Shown piece after piece: positions 43,099 to 53,207 of a stretch of DNA of 64,000 nt. The stretch covers positions 682,001-746,000 of the forward strand of contig JBQMRN010000001.1 in assembly GCA_052171895.1 (NCBI GenBank), written 5' to 3'. The stretch comes from Arsenophonus sp052171895 (lineage in GTDB: Bacteria > Pseudomonadota > Gammaproteobacteria > Enterobacterales > Enterobacteriaceae). Within the stretch, counting starts at the first letter, position 1; every line of letters starts with the position of its first letter. Below the pieces are notes generated by a model. That model made no database searches, had not been told where the DNA came from, and saw only the letters and a list, made by a program, of their open reading frames with translations. Position numbers and translations under genes: made by a program.

Positions 43099-43149
43099 TA
43101 GCTTATTAATTTAGTTAACAAAAAACTAGATCTAGCCAAGAACCATAAT

Positions 43150-43905
43150 CTATTGGTTGATGTTAGGAAATTGAATCGCTTTTTAAATGAAAAAAACTAT
43201 TTTTTTGCTAAAAAGAGATAGAATAGGTTTACTGGATCTATTATAAGTTAAAATTTTATAAAGAGGTGTGTGTATTCGTTGAGGTAATGCAGTAATTTTA
43301 GAGACATTAACAGTAGATTTGGGCTTAATAACCATTGTTTTTTCATTTTATGCATTCTTTCTGAGAACAATCCCCTTGCCTGTTTAGCAAGGTAGTGTGA
43401 GCCTCGATAAAATAGCCTATTGCTATACAAAATGCAGTTGTATGGAGATCTTCTGCGCCGGAATCCATTCATCAGAATCCCGAACCCCTGTTTTTCCGGT
43501 TTTAGGGGGGAGCTATCATCTCCAGCGCCTTTATAAACCTTCGCTAATAGCCTGCCTCGTTTACTATTCGAGAAGAAACCATGTAACGTAGCATCTTAAA
43601 ATGCTTTGCCAGAATATGGCTAATATAGCGCACTATCATCTCTTTCTGCGTTAAGGTTTGCTGCAGGTATTGCTAAAGTTCCAAGTAGCCATAGTAATGA
43701 TGTACAACCACTCCCCCTCCTGACGTATTGTCTTCCTGATTTATCTGTTTTACGCTTTTTAGGAGATTTATCCGAGCCATTTGGATGAATTCTTAAAAAG
43801 AATAACATATCGTAGAGTATAAAATAGTACTCAGATCGTGAATTTCCCTGAAGTAGCGTTCTAATGTAGGGGTCCGCCGATCACACCATAGTGTGCTACG
43901 TTCAA
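43150..43905 (-). mobile_element. IS91-family 3' part, degenerate
   Basis: The low end reads TTAGGAAATTGAATCGC (43164-43180). A 74-codon minus-strand frame (43248-43472) reads MNGFRRRRSPYNCILYSNRL near the IS91 C-terminus. An internal deletion has removed most of the transposase gene. The high end carries the small hairpin CACACCATAGTGTG and ends at GTTC. Confidence 0.65.
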
Positions 43906-44285
43906 GAGTTTAATGTGGAGTGTGAGTGTGTTAGCCATTTTCTTGAGCCAATCATCAATAAAGAGTCTATCCTTTTCTCGGATGGAGATAAATAATGGTA
44001 CGAAACTTTTAGCAGAAAGGATGAAATTAATTATCATCACTGAATAAGATTGGATAATCAGAGAGTTATTGGTAAAGAATTCAAGATTCAAACTGTGAAC
44101 AGTTATATCAGCTAATTAATAAAGATAGGTGAATAAATTCCATGGTCTAGGGGTCTCGTTTTATTTACTGAATTATCTTGCCTGAAGAAGAAAATTTTTT
44201 GAAACTATAACAATTAAAATACAGACAGACTACTTGGCTACAATTTGCTCTGCGAGCAACCAACAACCTTTGCCAACATAGCCGT
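43906..44285 (+). mobile_element. IS1595 3' fragment
   Basis: C-terminal part of an IS1595-type transposase on the plus strand (AAGAGTTTAATGTGGAGTG, then EPIINKESI-like codons) ending in TTTGCCAACATAG. It directly follows the GTTC end of IS91. Confidence 0.7.
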
Positions 44286-44440
44286 ATACAAATTATGCTT
44301 GAAGCAAGACATATACCTCACCAAGAGGTTGATATCGGTTAAAGTAGATTGATATGGATTGATTAAAAATAATAAGAGCCTAGCTGGTAGTAGAATTTTA
44401 AACAATAAACAGACATCATCTGTTGTCCATTAATCTTCTA

Positions 44441-44527
44441 TGGTGTGCCGAAGGCCAGACTCGAACCGGCACGCCCGAAGGCGGTTGATTTTGAATCAAC
44501 TGCGTCTACCAATTTCGCCACTCCGGC
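44441..44527 (-). tRNA. leuX: tRNA-Leu (anticodon CAA)
   Basis: The minus strand folds as a class II tRNA: acceptor GCCGGAG/CTTCGGC, D arm, anticodon stem GTTGA/TCAAC with loop TTCAAAA (anticodon CAA), a GC-rich variable arm (CGCCTTCGGGCG) and the T arm with GGTTCGAGTC. It closely matches enterobacterial leuX except that the 3' end is ACACCA rather than ACCA, two extra bases. All stems are intact, so it is probably functional after trimming or CCA repair. Confidence 0.93.
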
Positions 44528-44630
44528 ATTGAGGGGAGATGATTACGAAAAACATCTCTATTATACTTCTCATTTCGTCAGGCGCAACTGTTATTCTTCG
44601 TCGAAGGCGTTAAGTGCTTAAAAAGGAATC

Positions 44631-44870
44631 ATCTATCTAATTCAGATAAGTTTTGTTCGCTGGCTCTCAGATAGTCCTCAAATTCTTGTTGTAGCGTTTT
44701 GACCAAGTTTTCTTTCAATTTAGTAATGCAATATATTTGTTGCTGTTTGCTAATGGCGAGGTGTTGATCTGCGATGATAGTTTCATCATCTCGATAACAT
44801 TTTTACCGAGAAAGGGATGCGTAAGAAGATGCAAAATTAAAGCTGGAATATCGTAAAAATTAATCATGGG
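44631..44870 (-). pseudogene. Unrecognised short gene remnant
   Basis: Two overlapping minus-strand frames form a possible protein: MINFYDIPALILHLLTHPFL with GKNVIEMMKLSS, then after a shift AISKQQQIYCITKLKENLVK and TLQQEFEDYLRASEQ to a stop. It is helical and charged at the end. The codon pattern looks coding, but I recognise no family. Confidence 0.3.
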
Positions 44871-44885
44871 AAAATTAGAATAAAA

Positions 44886-45520
44886 TTGTTTAATAACTAT
44901 AAGCTGCCATCAGCCGTTACGATATCATATCCATTTACTAAGCCAATTCATCGATTAATTATAGTAAGAATTATAATGGTGGGTGTTGGTAGTACAGGAA
45001 AAAGAATTATTGATGACAGCATATTTCCTGACTTTTGTTGTTGTAGCAACACGCATTCTACAGAGAAGCTAATCCATCCTATGGCAGGAGAGGAAATATT
45101 TAAAAAATTTAAAAATAGGCGCTCCATTCTTGATATGGACCATAAGCTACAGGTTGAATCTGCTCGTGGATATACTATTTTAAGTGAGAGGAAAAATGAA
45201 AATTTACTCCAGCTGAGATCATTAAACAAATTGGTCGTCTAAATTTGTCTGGTAATTTATGTTTACTAAACTGTTTGCACATTACATCAAAATGCCAATA
45301 TGGAAAGACTGATAGCACAGCTTCTAGTCTTGTCTCTAACTGAAATCAGAGATGAATGTACTGGTAACTGAAAGATTAGTAAAAGCGTTTTCAAGGTGAT
45401 AAACTACAACGTAGCTAGCTACCAATTTTTTGCTAATCAGTTCAAATTTACAAAACGAGAAGTGACTGATGCCTTAAAGCGGTTAAAATTATAAGAGGTT
45501 TTGTACGCTAGAACTCTGTA
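44886..45520 (+). pseudogene. Unrecognised gene remnants
   Basis: A 118-codon open frame (44886-45242; RIIMVGVGSTGKRIIDDSIF near the middle) is followed by a second stretch with MERLIAQLLVLSLTEIRDE and FKVINYNVASYQFFANQFKF, then TKREVTDALKRLKL before a stop at 45494. The second part looks like a helical, winged-helix-type regulator or plasmid/phage protein. I cannot name either. They lie between tRNA-Leu and a GC-rich palindrome. Confidence 0.35.
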
Positions 45521-45715
45521 CAATTAATACTTAAACGGAAGTTAGTTATTGTAATGTTTTGTTTATTGAACTGTTCCTGCACGTATTAATGAGATAATTA
45601 ATACTAAACTATTAATTAATAATTAATTTGAACTAGAATCAGTTCTCTAATTTAGCTCCTATGAAAAAACGTAAGACGTATACAAGGACTAGTACAGAGA
45701 TTAAATATAACAATA

Positions 45716-45754
45716 TACCCCATCCCCCCTCATGAAATGAGGGGGGATGGGGTA
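45716..45754. repeat. Perfect GC-rich 39-nt palindrome (18-bp arms, 3-base loop)
   Basis: TACCCCATCCCCCCTCAT and ATGAGGGGGGATGGGGTA are exact inverted copies around GAA. The arms hold long runs of C and G, while both flanks are strongly AT-rich. No T tract follows on either side, so a standard intrinsic terminator is unlikely. Confidence 0.95.
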
Positions 45755-46084
45755 AACTTCAAAAGTAAAAACCACAAATACTAAATTATAATGATTATCT
45801 CAATGCTTACAAGGAAGAACTAAATAGCACAACTTCCTCATATTATTTATGCTAACACTAAACGGAAAAGTTGTCTGAAAATTATAAACCTGTTGGTTAG
45901 TCTAAATCTTGATGGTTGCCAAGTGTATGTCAGAGCCTTTGTCGACATGGCTAAACGCCGCGTTCTACTTTGCTGAGAACAATACCAGCTTGGTAGCGGA
46001 TATTAATTATTTTCTAAGAGAAACCAGAATAACAGATGTGCGTGAAGGAAAATTTATAAACAGGAGATATTGATATGATTAACA
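45755..46084. other. Spacer with no recognisable gene
   Basis: No clear gene remnant. A short plus-strand piece FVDMAKRRVLLC (about 45943-45980) has no clear match. Confidence 0.35.
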
Positions 46085-47265
46085 TTTAACTTGAAGCAAC
46101 CGTAATAGGTGGCTTCTTGATTTCAGGTTTATCACTTGATGCGAGTAATGTATTATCCAGACTGGAGCTAAAAAATTTTTTTGCTATTTGACGCCCGAGT
46201 GCGCTGACTGGAGGTCGTAGAATGCCAGCAGTTCTTCTCAATCTTTCTTCAGTTTCTTTATCGCTGCAAGAGATACTTGCTGAAAACATTGTCAATAAAA
46301 CATTAATGGTTTTATTAACAGCATCACGGCTCTTTGGTAGCCAAACCTTGCTGCAGCTCAGCCTTAACTTTTGGCTGCATGCCTTTGTGGAGTGAAGGCA
46401 GCACATTAGCTGTTTTGTGTACCTGATAGCATTCGTTGGTGCTGCGTATCCGGGAAAATATCTTTGGCATTGCATTCCAAAAATTAAGGGCTCCCTCTAT
46501 CATAGAAAACCCTGGGGGATATAGTTAAGCCATGCCATAACAGCACATTGAGAAATTCAGCGCACTTCGCTTCTAACTCTTGATAATCATCTTCTACCCC
46601 AACGAGCTCCTTAGATCCATGCATCAGTGATGCCGATAATGACTAGCAGATAAAGGAGAGGTCATCTTGCCTGAGAGGAGTGTATATGCAGTCTGCCTAA
46701 AAATAAACATAACGCGCCTTTCTTAAATCATGCAGGAAGTACATCATTGCCTGTGGTCTTCAAGTCATTGCTGTTTCAGTCTTCTGAGACAGCTGGCAGA
46801 TAGAGCATGTGCCTTTTTAGCAATAAGCCCTCCAAACTTTGTAAAAATCAGTGGTGGAATATGCCTTGCAGGTATAGGTATGCTAGTAACTCTTCGTTGC
46901 TTTTTATACGCTTCAGATAAGGAGGTAGTAACAAGCTGTTGAAACATATTCCGTTGTCGATGCGATCTTCTAACCTTATTGTCTTTAATCTCAATATCGC
47001 TAATACCAGTCTGTATAGAGTTCTCTCTGGTAAATAACCGTTATGGACGACGGCATGACCGCCAATAGAAAATGTGGCGTTCAGCATGTTGTTGCAGTAT
47101 GACTTCGAGTTCAGACTCAACTACGGTGAATATCAGTTGCCTGGGAGCATTATGGATGAGTTAATGCAAAGGATTAGAGATAATATCTGGTTTTGTGGAT
47201 ACATGTAGGGTAGACTTTTCATGGTATATCATCTCTCTGTTATTGAAATTATCCATGAAATCAAT
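46085..47265 (-). mobile_element. IS256-family element, degenerate, 3' end missing
   Basis: Minus-strand frames with KACSQKLRLSCSKVWLPKSRDAVN-type remains (46310-46390), ALGRQIAKKF and an N-terminal LSNLVSQ-like start. The 3' inverted end is not present at 46085. A 129-codon open frame is only part of this broken gene. The 5' end has been joined to IS481. Confidence 0.75.
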
Positions 47266-47832
47266 CAGCAGGATCAGGATAGGCAAGCATCTCTGAAATT
47301 CAATACACAGAAATGAGCATAACTCAGTTTCGTTTAGCATTTGCAGAAGATATTTAACATCTACGTGCAGATAAGCAGGTTTGTAGCTTTTAAACGATTT
47401 ATGCTTCTGTTTTCGTGCTTCTTTCCTCATTTCACGCAAATTTCTCGCTTTTATGCCTACGTAAACAGCTATCCAGCCAAGGAAGAGAAAAACCTCTTTC
47501 GGAGGAAAACAACTACGGTTTTCTTGAGCTGGCGACAGAGCTTCGTCGCCAAACGATGGGAATATAGCTGTGATCATCAACATCATTTTATTTTTACCAT
47601 TTAGCAACGGTAAGTTTAGATATTCTATAACGCTTAGCCAAAGTAGATGTAGGCTATTTTTCTGGTCTGAAAAGCAGTTCTAATTTTAGGTGTTGTAGTT
47701 GCCTGACGATGGAGCTTCATCATCATGATATTTTCCCCTCAAAACTATATCCCTCAGTAGCCATATTGCGATGAATAGGGGTGTGTGACGAGGGTCTATA
47801 TAATGATTAGGGACTAAAGACTTAGCATAATA
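47266..47832 (-). mobile_element. IS481 5' part, uninterrupted
   Basis: IS481 left end (TCTATATAATGATTAGGGAC, about 47793-47815), N-terminal codons at 47580-47720 and a middle block KSYKPAYLHVDVKYLLQMLN (about 47335-47395). The IS1595 target reads GTGATCATCAACATCAT without an insertion. A 148-codon open frame joins it to IS256 and is a chimera. Confidence 0.75.
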
Positions 47833-47976
47833 CTGAACGATGACTATTATGATGTGCCTGTAGGGTTAAATTTAATCTAAACATCTGTTTATTTTCCTTA
47901 ATAGGATGAATTGAGTATAAGTAAGGTACTTATTATCTTGATAGAAAATATTTACTAAAAATGTAATTCTATCAAA

Positions 47977-48673
47977 AAGGAGGAGTGTAATGATGCTCTT
48001 ACCACCCGTTATCACAGTTGATGGTCCAAGTGGCGCAGGTAAAGGTACATTATGTCAGGCATTGGCAAATAAACTGGGTTGGCAGTTACTTGATTCTGGT
48101 GCTATTTACCGTATTCTAGCTTTAGCAGCATTACATCATCATGTTGATATTAAGTCTGAAGAAGGATTAATTACATTAGCAGCTAATCTTGATGTTCGTT
48201 TTGAACCAAGAAAAAAAGAATTAGCTGTTATGCTTGAAGGGGAGGATGTTAGTAATGAAATTCGTAGCGAACTTGTTGGTAATACGGCATCTCTTAGCGC
48301 AACTTTTCCTCGCGTTAGAGAAGCATTATTGCGTCGCCAAAGAGCATTTCGCACTAAACCGGGTTTGATTGCTGATGGCCGTGACATGGGAACGGTGGTT
48401 TTTCCAGACGCACCACTAAAGATTTTTCTTGATGCTACACCTGAAGAGCGTGCTCGTAGACGGATGCAACAGTTGCAAGAAAAGGGCTTTGATGTTAAAG
48501 TAATCGATCTTTTAACTGATATTAAAGATCGTGATTATCGTGATCGTAATAGGCTAATTGCGCCATTAGTACCTGCAAAAGATGCGTTAATTTTGGATTC
48601 TACAAAATTATCTATTCAAGAGGTCATCGAGCAGGTACTTGCTTATATGAAAAAAAACAATTATTATATATAA
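47977..48673 (+). CDS. cmk: Cytidylate kinase
   Basis: A 227-residue soluble NMP kinase (E. coli Cmk 227), coded from 47990, phosphorylating CMP and dCMP with ATP. The P-loop DGPSGAGKGT lies at residues 11-20, LLDSGAIYR near 34, the CMP-binding part GEDVSNEIRS near 83, and the LIADGRDMGTVVFPDA block near 125. The range begins at a perfect AAGGAGG (47977-47983) six bases from ATG; a second ATG is one codon later. serC and aroA, its usual upstream neighbours, are absent. rpsA follows 170 bp downstream, as in enterobacteria. Confidence 0.96.
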
Positions 48674-48754
48674 TAATATACTCAATATTGACATATAATA
48701 AGTTAATACAGCTACTTGATGTATCTAATTTAGTGTTTAGTTAAGTAAAGTTTT

Positions 48755-48815
48755 GTAACAAGGAATGTTACGAGGTATGTAAAATAACCCCCATTTGGTA
48801 GCATGTTGAATGCTA
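48755..48815 (+). promoter_or_regulatory. rpsA leader with two hairpins (S1 autoregulation type)
   Basis: GTAACA/TGTTAC (48755-48771) forms a stem whose loop is AGGAA, and TAGCAT/ATGCTA (48799-48815) forms a second stem. In E. coli the rpsA leader folds into hairpins with GGA loops that bring ribosomes without a strong Shine-Dalgarno and allow repression by free S1. The same layout, with no strong ribosome binding site before ATG (TTTGAAGATCTTACT), is seen here. Confidence 0.6.
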
Positions 48816-48844
48816 GTTAAAATTAAAATTTTGAAGATCTTACT

Positions 48845-50527
48845 ATGACAGAATCTTTTGCTCAACTCTTTGAAGAATCTTTACAGAATATCGAAACCCG
48901 TCCAGGGGTTATTGTTCGTGGTATTGTTGTTGCTATCGACAAAGATGTCGTGTTAGTTGATGCGGGTCTGAAATCAGAATCAGCGATCCCAGTAGAACAA
49001 TTTAAAAATGTGCAAGGTGGTGATGAGTTAGAGATTCAGGTTGGTGATGAAATCGATGTTGCTTTAGATGCATTAGAAGATGGTTTTGGTGAAACTATCC
49101 TATCTCGTGAAAAAGCGAAACGTCATGAAGCTTGGCTGATGCTAGAAAAAGCCTATGAAGGTGACGAAATAGTTATGGGTATTATTAATGGTAAAGTAAA
49201 AGGTGGTTTCACGGTAGAATTAAAAGGAATTCGTGCATTTTTACCAGGTTCATTAGTTGATGTTCGCCCAGTTCGTGACACAACTCACTTGGAAGGGAAA
49301 GAGCTTGAGTTCAAAGTTATCAAACTGGATCAGAAACGTAATAACGTTGTTGTTTCGCGGCGTGCTGTTATTGAGTCTGAAAGTAGTGCAGAACGTGATC
49401 AGTTACTGGAAAACTTGCAGGAAGGCATAGAAGTTAAGGGTATTGTTAAAAACTTAACTGACTATGGTGCATTCATTGATCTGGGGGGTGTTGATGGCTT
49501 ATTACACATTACTGACATGGCTTGGAAACGTGTTAAACATCCAAATGAAATTGTTAATGTTGGTGATGAAATCAACATTAAAGTATTGAAGTTTGATCGT
49601 GATCGCACACGCGTTTCTTTAGGCTTGAAGCAGCTTGGAGAAGATCCATGGATAGCTATTGCTAAACGTTATCCAGAAGGGACTAAATTGATAGGGCGAG
49701 TCACTAATTTTACTGATTATGGTTGTTTTGTTGAAATTAAGGAAGGTGTTGAAGGTTTAGTGCACGTTTCTGAAATGGATTGGACTAATAAAAATATCCA
49801 TCCATCTAAAGTTGTTAATGTAGGTGATGTTGTTGAAGTTATGGTTCTAGATATTGACGAAGAGCGTCGTCGTATCTCATTAGGTTTAAAACAGTGTAAA
49901 GCAAATCCATGGCAGCAATTTTCAGAAACGCATAATAAGAATGATCGGGTAGAAGGTAAAATAAAATCTATTACTGATTTTGGTATCTTCATTGGCTTAG
50001 AAGGTGGTATTGATGGTTTAGTTCATTTATCTGATATTTCTTGGGATGTTGCAGGTGAAGAAGCTGTTCGTGAATACAAAAAAGGTGATGAAATTGCTGC
50101 TGTTGTATTGCAAGTTGATGCTGAACGTGAACGTATTTCTTTAGGTATAAAACAGTTAGCGGAAGATCCATTTAATAATTATCTATCTGCTCATAAGAAA
50201 GGCGTTATCGTTACCGGTAAAGTAGCATCTGTTGATGCGAAAGGAGCAACGATTGAGTTAACTGGTGGTGTTAAAGGTCAGTTACGTGCATCAGAAGTTT
50301 TACATGATCGTGTGGAAGATACTACTCAAATATTGAACGTTGGCGATACAATTGAAGCTAAATATACTGGTGTTGATAGAAAAAATCGTATCATTACCTT
50401 GTCTGTTCGTGCAAAAGATGAAGCAGATGAAAAAGATGATGTTCTTGCTTCTGTGAACAAGCAGGAAGATAGCAATCTTGCAAATAATGCTATGGCCGAA
50501 GCGTTCAAAGCAGCGAAAGGCGAATAA
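48845..50527 (+). CDS. rpsA: 30S ribosomal protein S1
   Basis: A 560-residue protein (E. coli 557) that binds mRNA on the 30S subunit and starts translation of structured or leaderless-weak messages. Six S1 (OB-fold) domains are visible: two N-terminal ones for ribosome binding, then four RNA-binding ones with repeated GXVXNXTDYGAFIDLGGVDG-like and LHITDMAWKRVKHPNEIVN-like blocks (about residues 195-520). The C-terminus ends in AFKAAKGE. The whole frame is clean. cmk lies upstream and ihfB downstream, the conserved order. Confidence 0.98.
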   Translation: MTESFAQLFEESLQNIETRPGVIVRGIVVAIDKDVVLVDAGLKSESAIPVEQFKNVQGGDELEIQVGDEIDVALDALEDGFGETILSREKAKRHEAWLMLEKAYEGDEIVMGIINGKVKGGFTVELKGIRAFLPGSLVDVRPVRDTTHLEGKELEFKVIKLDQKRNNVVVSRRAVIESESSAERDQLLENLQEGIEVKGIVKNLTDYGAFIDLGGVDGLLHITDMAWKRVKHPNEIVNVGDEINIKVLKFDRDRTRVSLGLKQLGEDPWIAIAKRYPEGTKLIGRVTNFTDYGCFVEIKEGVEGLVHVSEMDWTNKNIHPSKVVNVGDVVEVMVLDIDEERRRISLGLKQCKANPWQQFSETHNKNDRVEGKIKSITDFGIFIGLEGGIDGLVHLSDISWDVAGEEAVREYKKGDEIAAVVLQVDAERERISLGIKQLAEDPFNNYLSAHKKGVIVTGKVASVDAKGATIELTGGVKGQLRASEVLHDRVEDTTQILNVGDTIEAKYTGVDRKNRIITLSVRAKDEADEKDDVLASVNKQEDSNLANNAMAEAFKAAKGE

Positions 50528-50537
50528 TTAAGTAATT

Positions 50538-50562
50538 ATAGGGCAACTTTTTGTTGCCTTAT
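50538..50562 (+). terminator. Hairpin between rpsA and ihfB
   Basis: GGCAAC and GTTGCC form the core of an 8- to 10-bp stem with a TTTTT loop, extended by ATA/TAT. It lies 15 bp after the rpsA stop. There is no long T tract, so it may be a partial terminator or mRNA-stabilising hairpin. Confidence 0.5.
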
Positions 50563-50601
50563 ATCATCCTATAATGGTAGTTTACGGAGAGGTAAAGTAC
50601 T

Positions 50602-50886
50602 ATGACCAGGTCTGAATTAATTAAAAGACTTGTTAACCAATTAGCTCATATACCAGCAAAAATTATTGAAGAAGCTGTGAAAGAAATCTTTGATCATATG
50701 GCAATGACCCTTTCTAATGGAAAGCGTATTGAGATCCGAGGATTTGGTAGTTTTTCTCTTCATTACCGTGCACCGCGCATCGGCCGTAATCCAAAAACGG
50801 GTGATAAAGTTAATTTGAAAGGAAAAAATGTTGCTCACTTCAAGCCTGGTAAAGAATTACGTGATCGCGTTAATATTTATGCATAA
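50602..50886 (+). CDS. ihfB: Integration host factor subunit beta
   Basis: A 94-residue nucleoid protein that pairs with IhfA, binds AT-rich sites and bends DNA sharply. It has the conserved start MTRSELIKRL, the arm segment GSFSLHYRAPRIGRNPKTGD near residues 46-66, and the tail HFKPGKELRDRVN. GGAGAGG precedes the start. The location behind rpsA is standard. IhfA is not in this window. Confidence 0.97.
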   Translation: MTRSELIKRLVNQLAHIPAKIIEEAVKEIFDHMAMTLSNGKRIEIRGFGSFSLHYRAPRIGRNPKTGDKVNLKGKNVAHFKPGKELRDRVNIYA

Positions 50887-50916
50887 ATATTAACAAATTT
50901 AATTTATTTTTCTATT

Positions 50917-50946
50917 AAAATGCTATCTTAATTAAGATAGCATTTT
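50917..50946. terminator. ihfB terminator
   Basis: AAAATGCTATCTTA and TAAGATAGCATTTT are exact inverted copies with a 2-base loop, about 30 bp after the ihfB stop. The flanking A and T tracts fit a strong intrinsic terminator. Confidence 0.85.
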
Positions 50947-51009
50947 ATCTTTTATTATCGGAATCAATCTTTCTAATTTAATTTTTTGAATTATTAAAAC
51001 CTTTCTTTT

Positions 51010-51194
51010 ATTTCTTACCATACTGGATGAAAATAGAGTTTTTACTACCTAATATTAATTAGGGTAATTTCTAATTCTACAGCCAAACATATTGATGCAG
51101 CTTGATCTCGCAAGCCATTCGCTAGAATTGAAATGATGGCTTTGCAGCCCATCTTCATCTTCTATTCGCCCATTAAATCGCTCTTTAAATTGAA
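51010..51194 (-). mobile_element. IS481 right-end fragment
   Basis: About 185 bp from the IS481 3' part, including ATGGCTTTGCAGCCCATCTT and CGCCCATTAAATCGC. It is cut by IS91. Confidence 0.65.
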
Positions 51195-53207
51195 GAGTAA
51201 AAGCCATCCTAATTCATCCTTAAAAGGATGATATAATCGGTTTATTGGCTCTATTGTAAGTTAAAATTTTATCGGAGTGTGTGTTTTTTTGACCTAATGT
51301 AGTAATTAGAGAGATTAACCCTAAGTATTGCTTAATAAGCAATGTTTTTCCCATTTTACGTATTCTTTCTGACAACAATTTTGTTGCTTGTTTGCCAATC
51401 TGAGCCTTGATAAAAAGTAGCCTGTCGCCACACAGAATGCATTTGTACGCATATCTCTAAGCAGGAGAATTCTTTCATCAGAATGCTGAACCCTGGTTTT
51501 TTTATTTTTTGCGAGCCGTTATCTACAGCCCATTATACACCTTTAGTAATAAGGTGCCTCTCGTTTATGATTTGATAAGAAATTATAATAACGTAGCATC
51601 TTAACATACCTCGTTGGAATATAGCTAATATAGCGCTCGATCATTTCTTCCTGCATCAGGGTCTGCTGCTGGTATTGCTTAGTCCGATGGTCATGGTAAT
51701 GATGTACAACCACTCGTCCTCGGTAATGCCGCAGTTTTAACGCAGATACCGGGAAGAAAGGTGAGCACGCCCTAGGTATTTCAGCCTAGGGGGCTAGGGG
51801 GGCCCCTTACAACATCCTTTTTGTCTTTTTAGCGCAGTGCACTTTCGAGTAACGTCCGTACTGTACCTTCAGGTAATGGGTGATACTGTTTTCTGATGGG
51901 ATATGCCAAAGACCACTACCAAGACACTGAGATTTATCAGGTCATAGCTGTGACGCAGCATCCTTATGAACAGGGCCTTGCCAGATTTCTTTGATCACTT
52001 TTTTTAAAGAACACCTCTTATGCTATACACCATGTTTAATATCCAAACCGCTATGAGTGACGAGACATGAACATGCGGATATTAATTGAGTTGTTGACCA
52101 TAAGTGTGTAAGGCACAGAAGATATCAATTTTCGATACTCTATTTCGCGTGCCCATCACACTGCAGCATAGCGGTGGCTAGGTGAAACAGAGCCTTAAGT
52201 CGCGACCAGTTTTATTCTAAAAAAGGGCAAAGAAGATGGGAATACTGAAAGTAATGTGTTGCCTACTCCCATACTCGAGTAAAATATGAACCTGCTGTGC
52301 TAATTACTGCTTGGTAGCTTTGGCGCCGCATGAACTACAGGCTTTTAATTTATAGCTTTGCCAGAAAAAAGCTCTAAAAACATTCAGGAGAGCCAGATCA
52401 GTAGCGCTGGACAACTCCATATGGCACAAAGTACTGCAGCCAAGCATTCGCTTGATAGATAGACAGGTATACGAATTGATATTTTCAGTGTATTTTTTAA
52501 TAAATTTATTCCAGCTCTCATCAATAGTAAAAAGCAGTTTAATTTAGCAGTAGTGTTTTTATGGAGGGGGATATATACATCTGGGTAAATTACATTTTTG
52601 GGTATTTTGCTAGAAAATATAAATCGTTATCCTCTCCATATTCGTTACCTCTATCAGCCAAGTTATCTTTGAATTTGTACCAGGCTGGAGGGAGAAGGAG
52701 ACGAGGATTATCCCTAGTTTTCTATAGGTGATGGATTTAGGTGATGGATTCATCGGCAAGCATACTTTCAGTCATTTGCTCCATCTCAATACAGTTTTGT
52801 ATCCAGCGTCATCAGTGGCCTTGCTGTGTAGGCGTATTGCTCAGAATCCGGAATAATCATGACTAGAGGCAGATAATACTTGCATGTCGAGAAAAGTTGG
52901 GGACTGAGAGTTGGATGAATTGCTGTATGGTTTCTTTTGGGTTTCATAAAAAAATTTAGTTTGTAGGTGATCATTAATTTCGGGAGGGAGATCATAAAGC
53001 GCTTCGGATAAATAGGTAGTGTGTAATACGTGAAGTCGCGTGTTGCCTTTCTGATTTATTCTTTTCGCTTTCTAGGATAGTTATTCCGAGCCATCTAAAT
53101 GAATTCCTAAAAAATTAACATATTGCAGAGTATAAAAAAGTACTCAGATCATGAAAATCCATGAAGCAGTGTAGTTTAACCATTCACTGCATAGTGTGCT
53201 ATATACG
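51195..53207 (-). mobile_element. IS91-family element, degenerate
   Basis: Near full-length IS91/IS1294-like element. Minus-strand remains include a zinc-finger-like N-terminus, LNQYPHVHVSSLIAVWI-like (about 52040-52090), EDEWLYIITMTIGLS (about 51675-51720; compare a YDH-type motif) and RCYVIIISYQI (RYYGFLSN region). The gene has many stops. The 5' end carries CACTGCATAGTGTG and GTTC, like the copies at 15.7 and 43.9 kb. G/C runs at 51785-51810 interrupt it. Confidence 0.7.

Larger units (their letters stand above)
34590..43100 (-). mobile_element. Mu-like transposable prophage remnant (early and start of late region)
   Basis: Between an IS256 and an IS91 copy lies about 8.5 kb with less AT-rich composition than its flanks. 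On the minus strand it has, in Mu order, remnants of transposase A, the B ATPase, small early genes, a GemA/gp16-type (DUF1018) gene, a Mor-like activator and a DUF2730 gene. A divergent repressor lies on the plus strand at the other end. All genes carry stops and frameshifts. Structural genes (portal, capsid, tail) are missing, cut off by the IS256 at 34.58 kb. No attachment sites are expected for Mu-type integration, and the ends cannot be placed precisely. Confidence 0.75.

Noticed and set aside
46086..46475. 129-codon open frame
   Set aside because: Also IS256 transposase, open only for part of its length.
47161..47607. 148-codon open frame
   Set aside because: A chimera of IS256 and IS481 pieces joined by insertion; no native protein is expected.
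51780..51810. G/C-rich block with CCTAGG repeats as a regulatory element
   Set aside because: It lies inside the dead IS91 copy and looks like homopolymer growth in decaying DNA.
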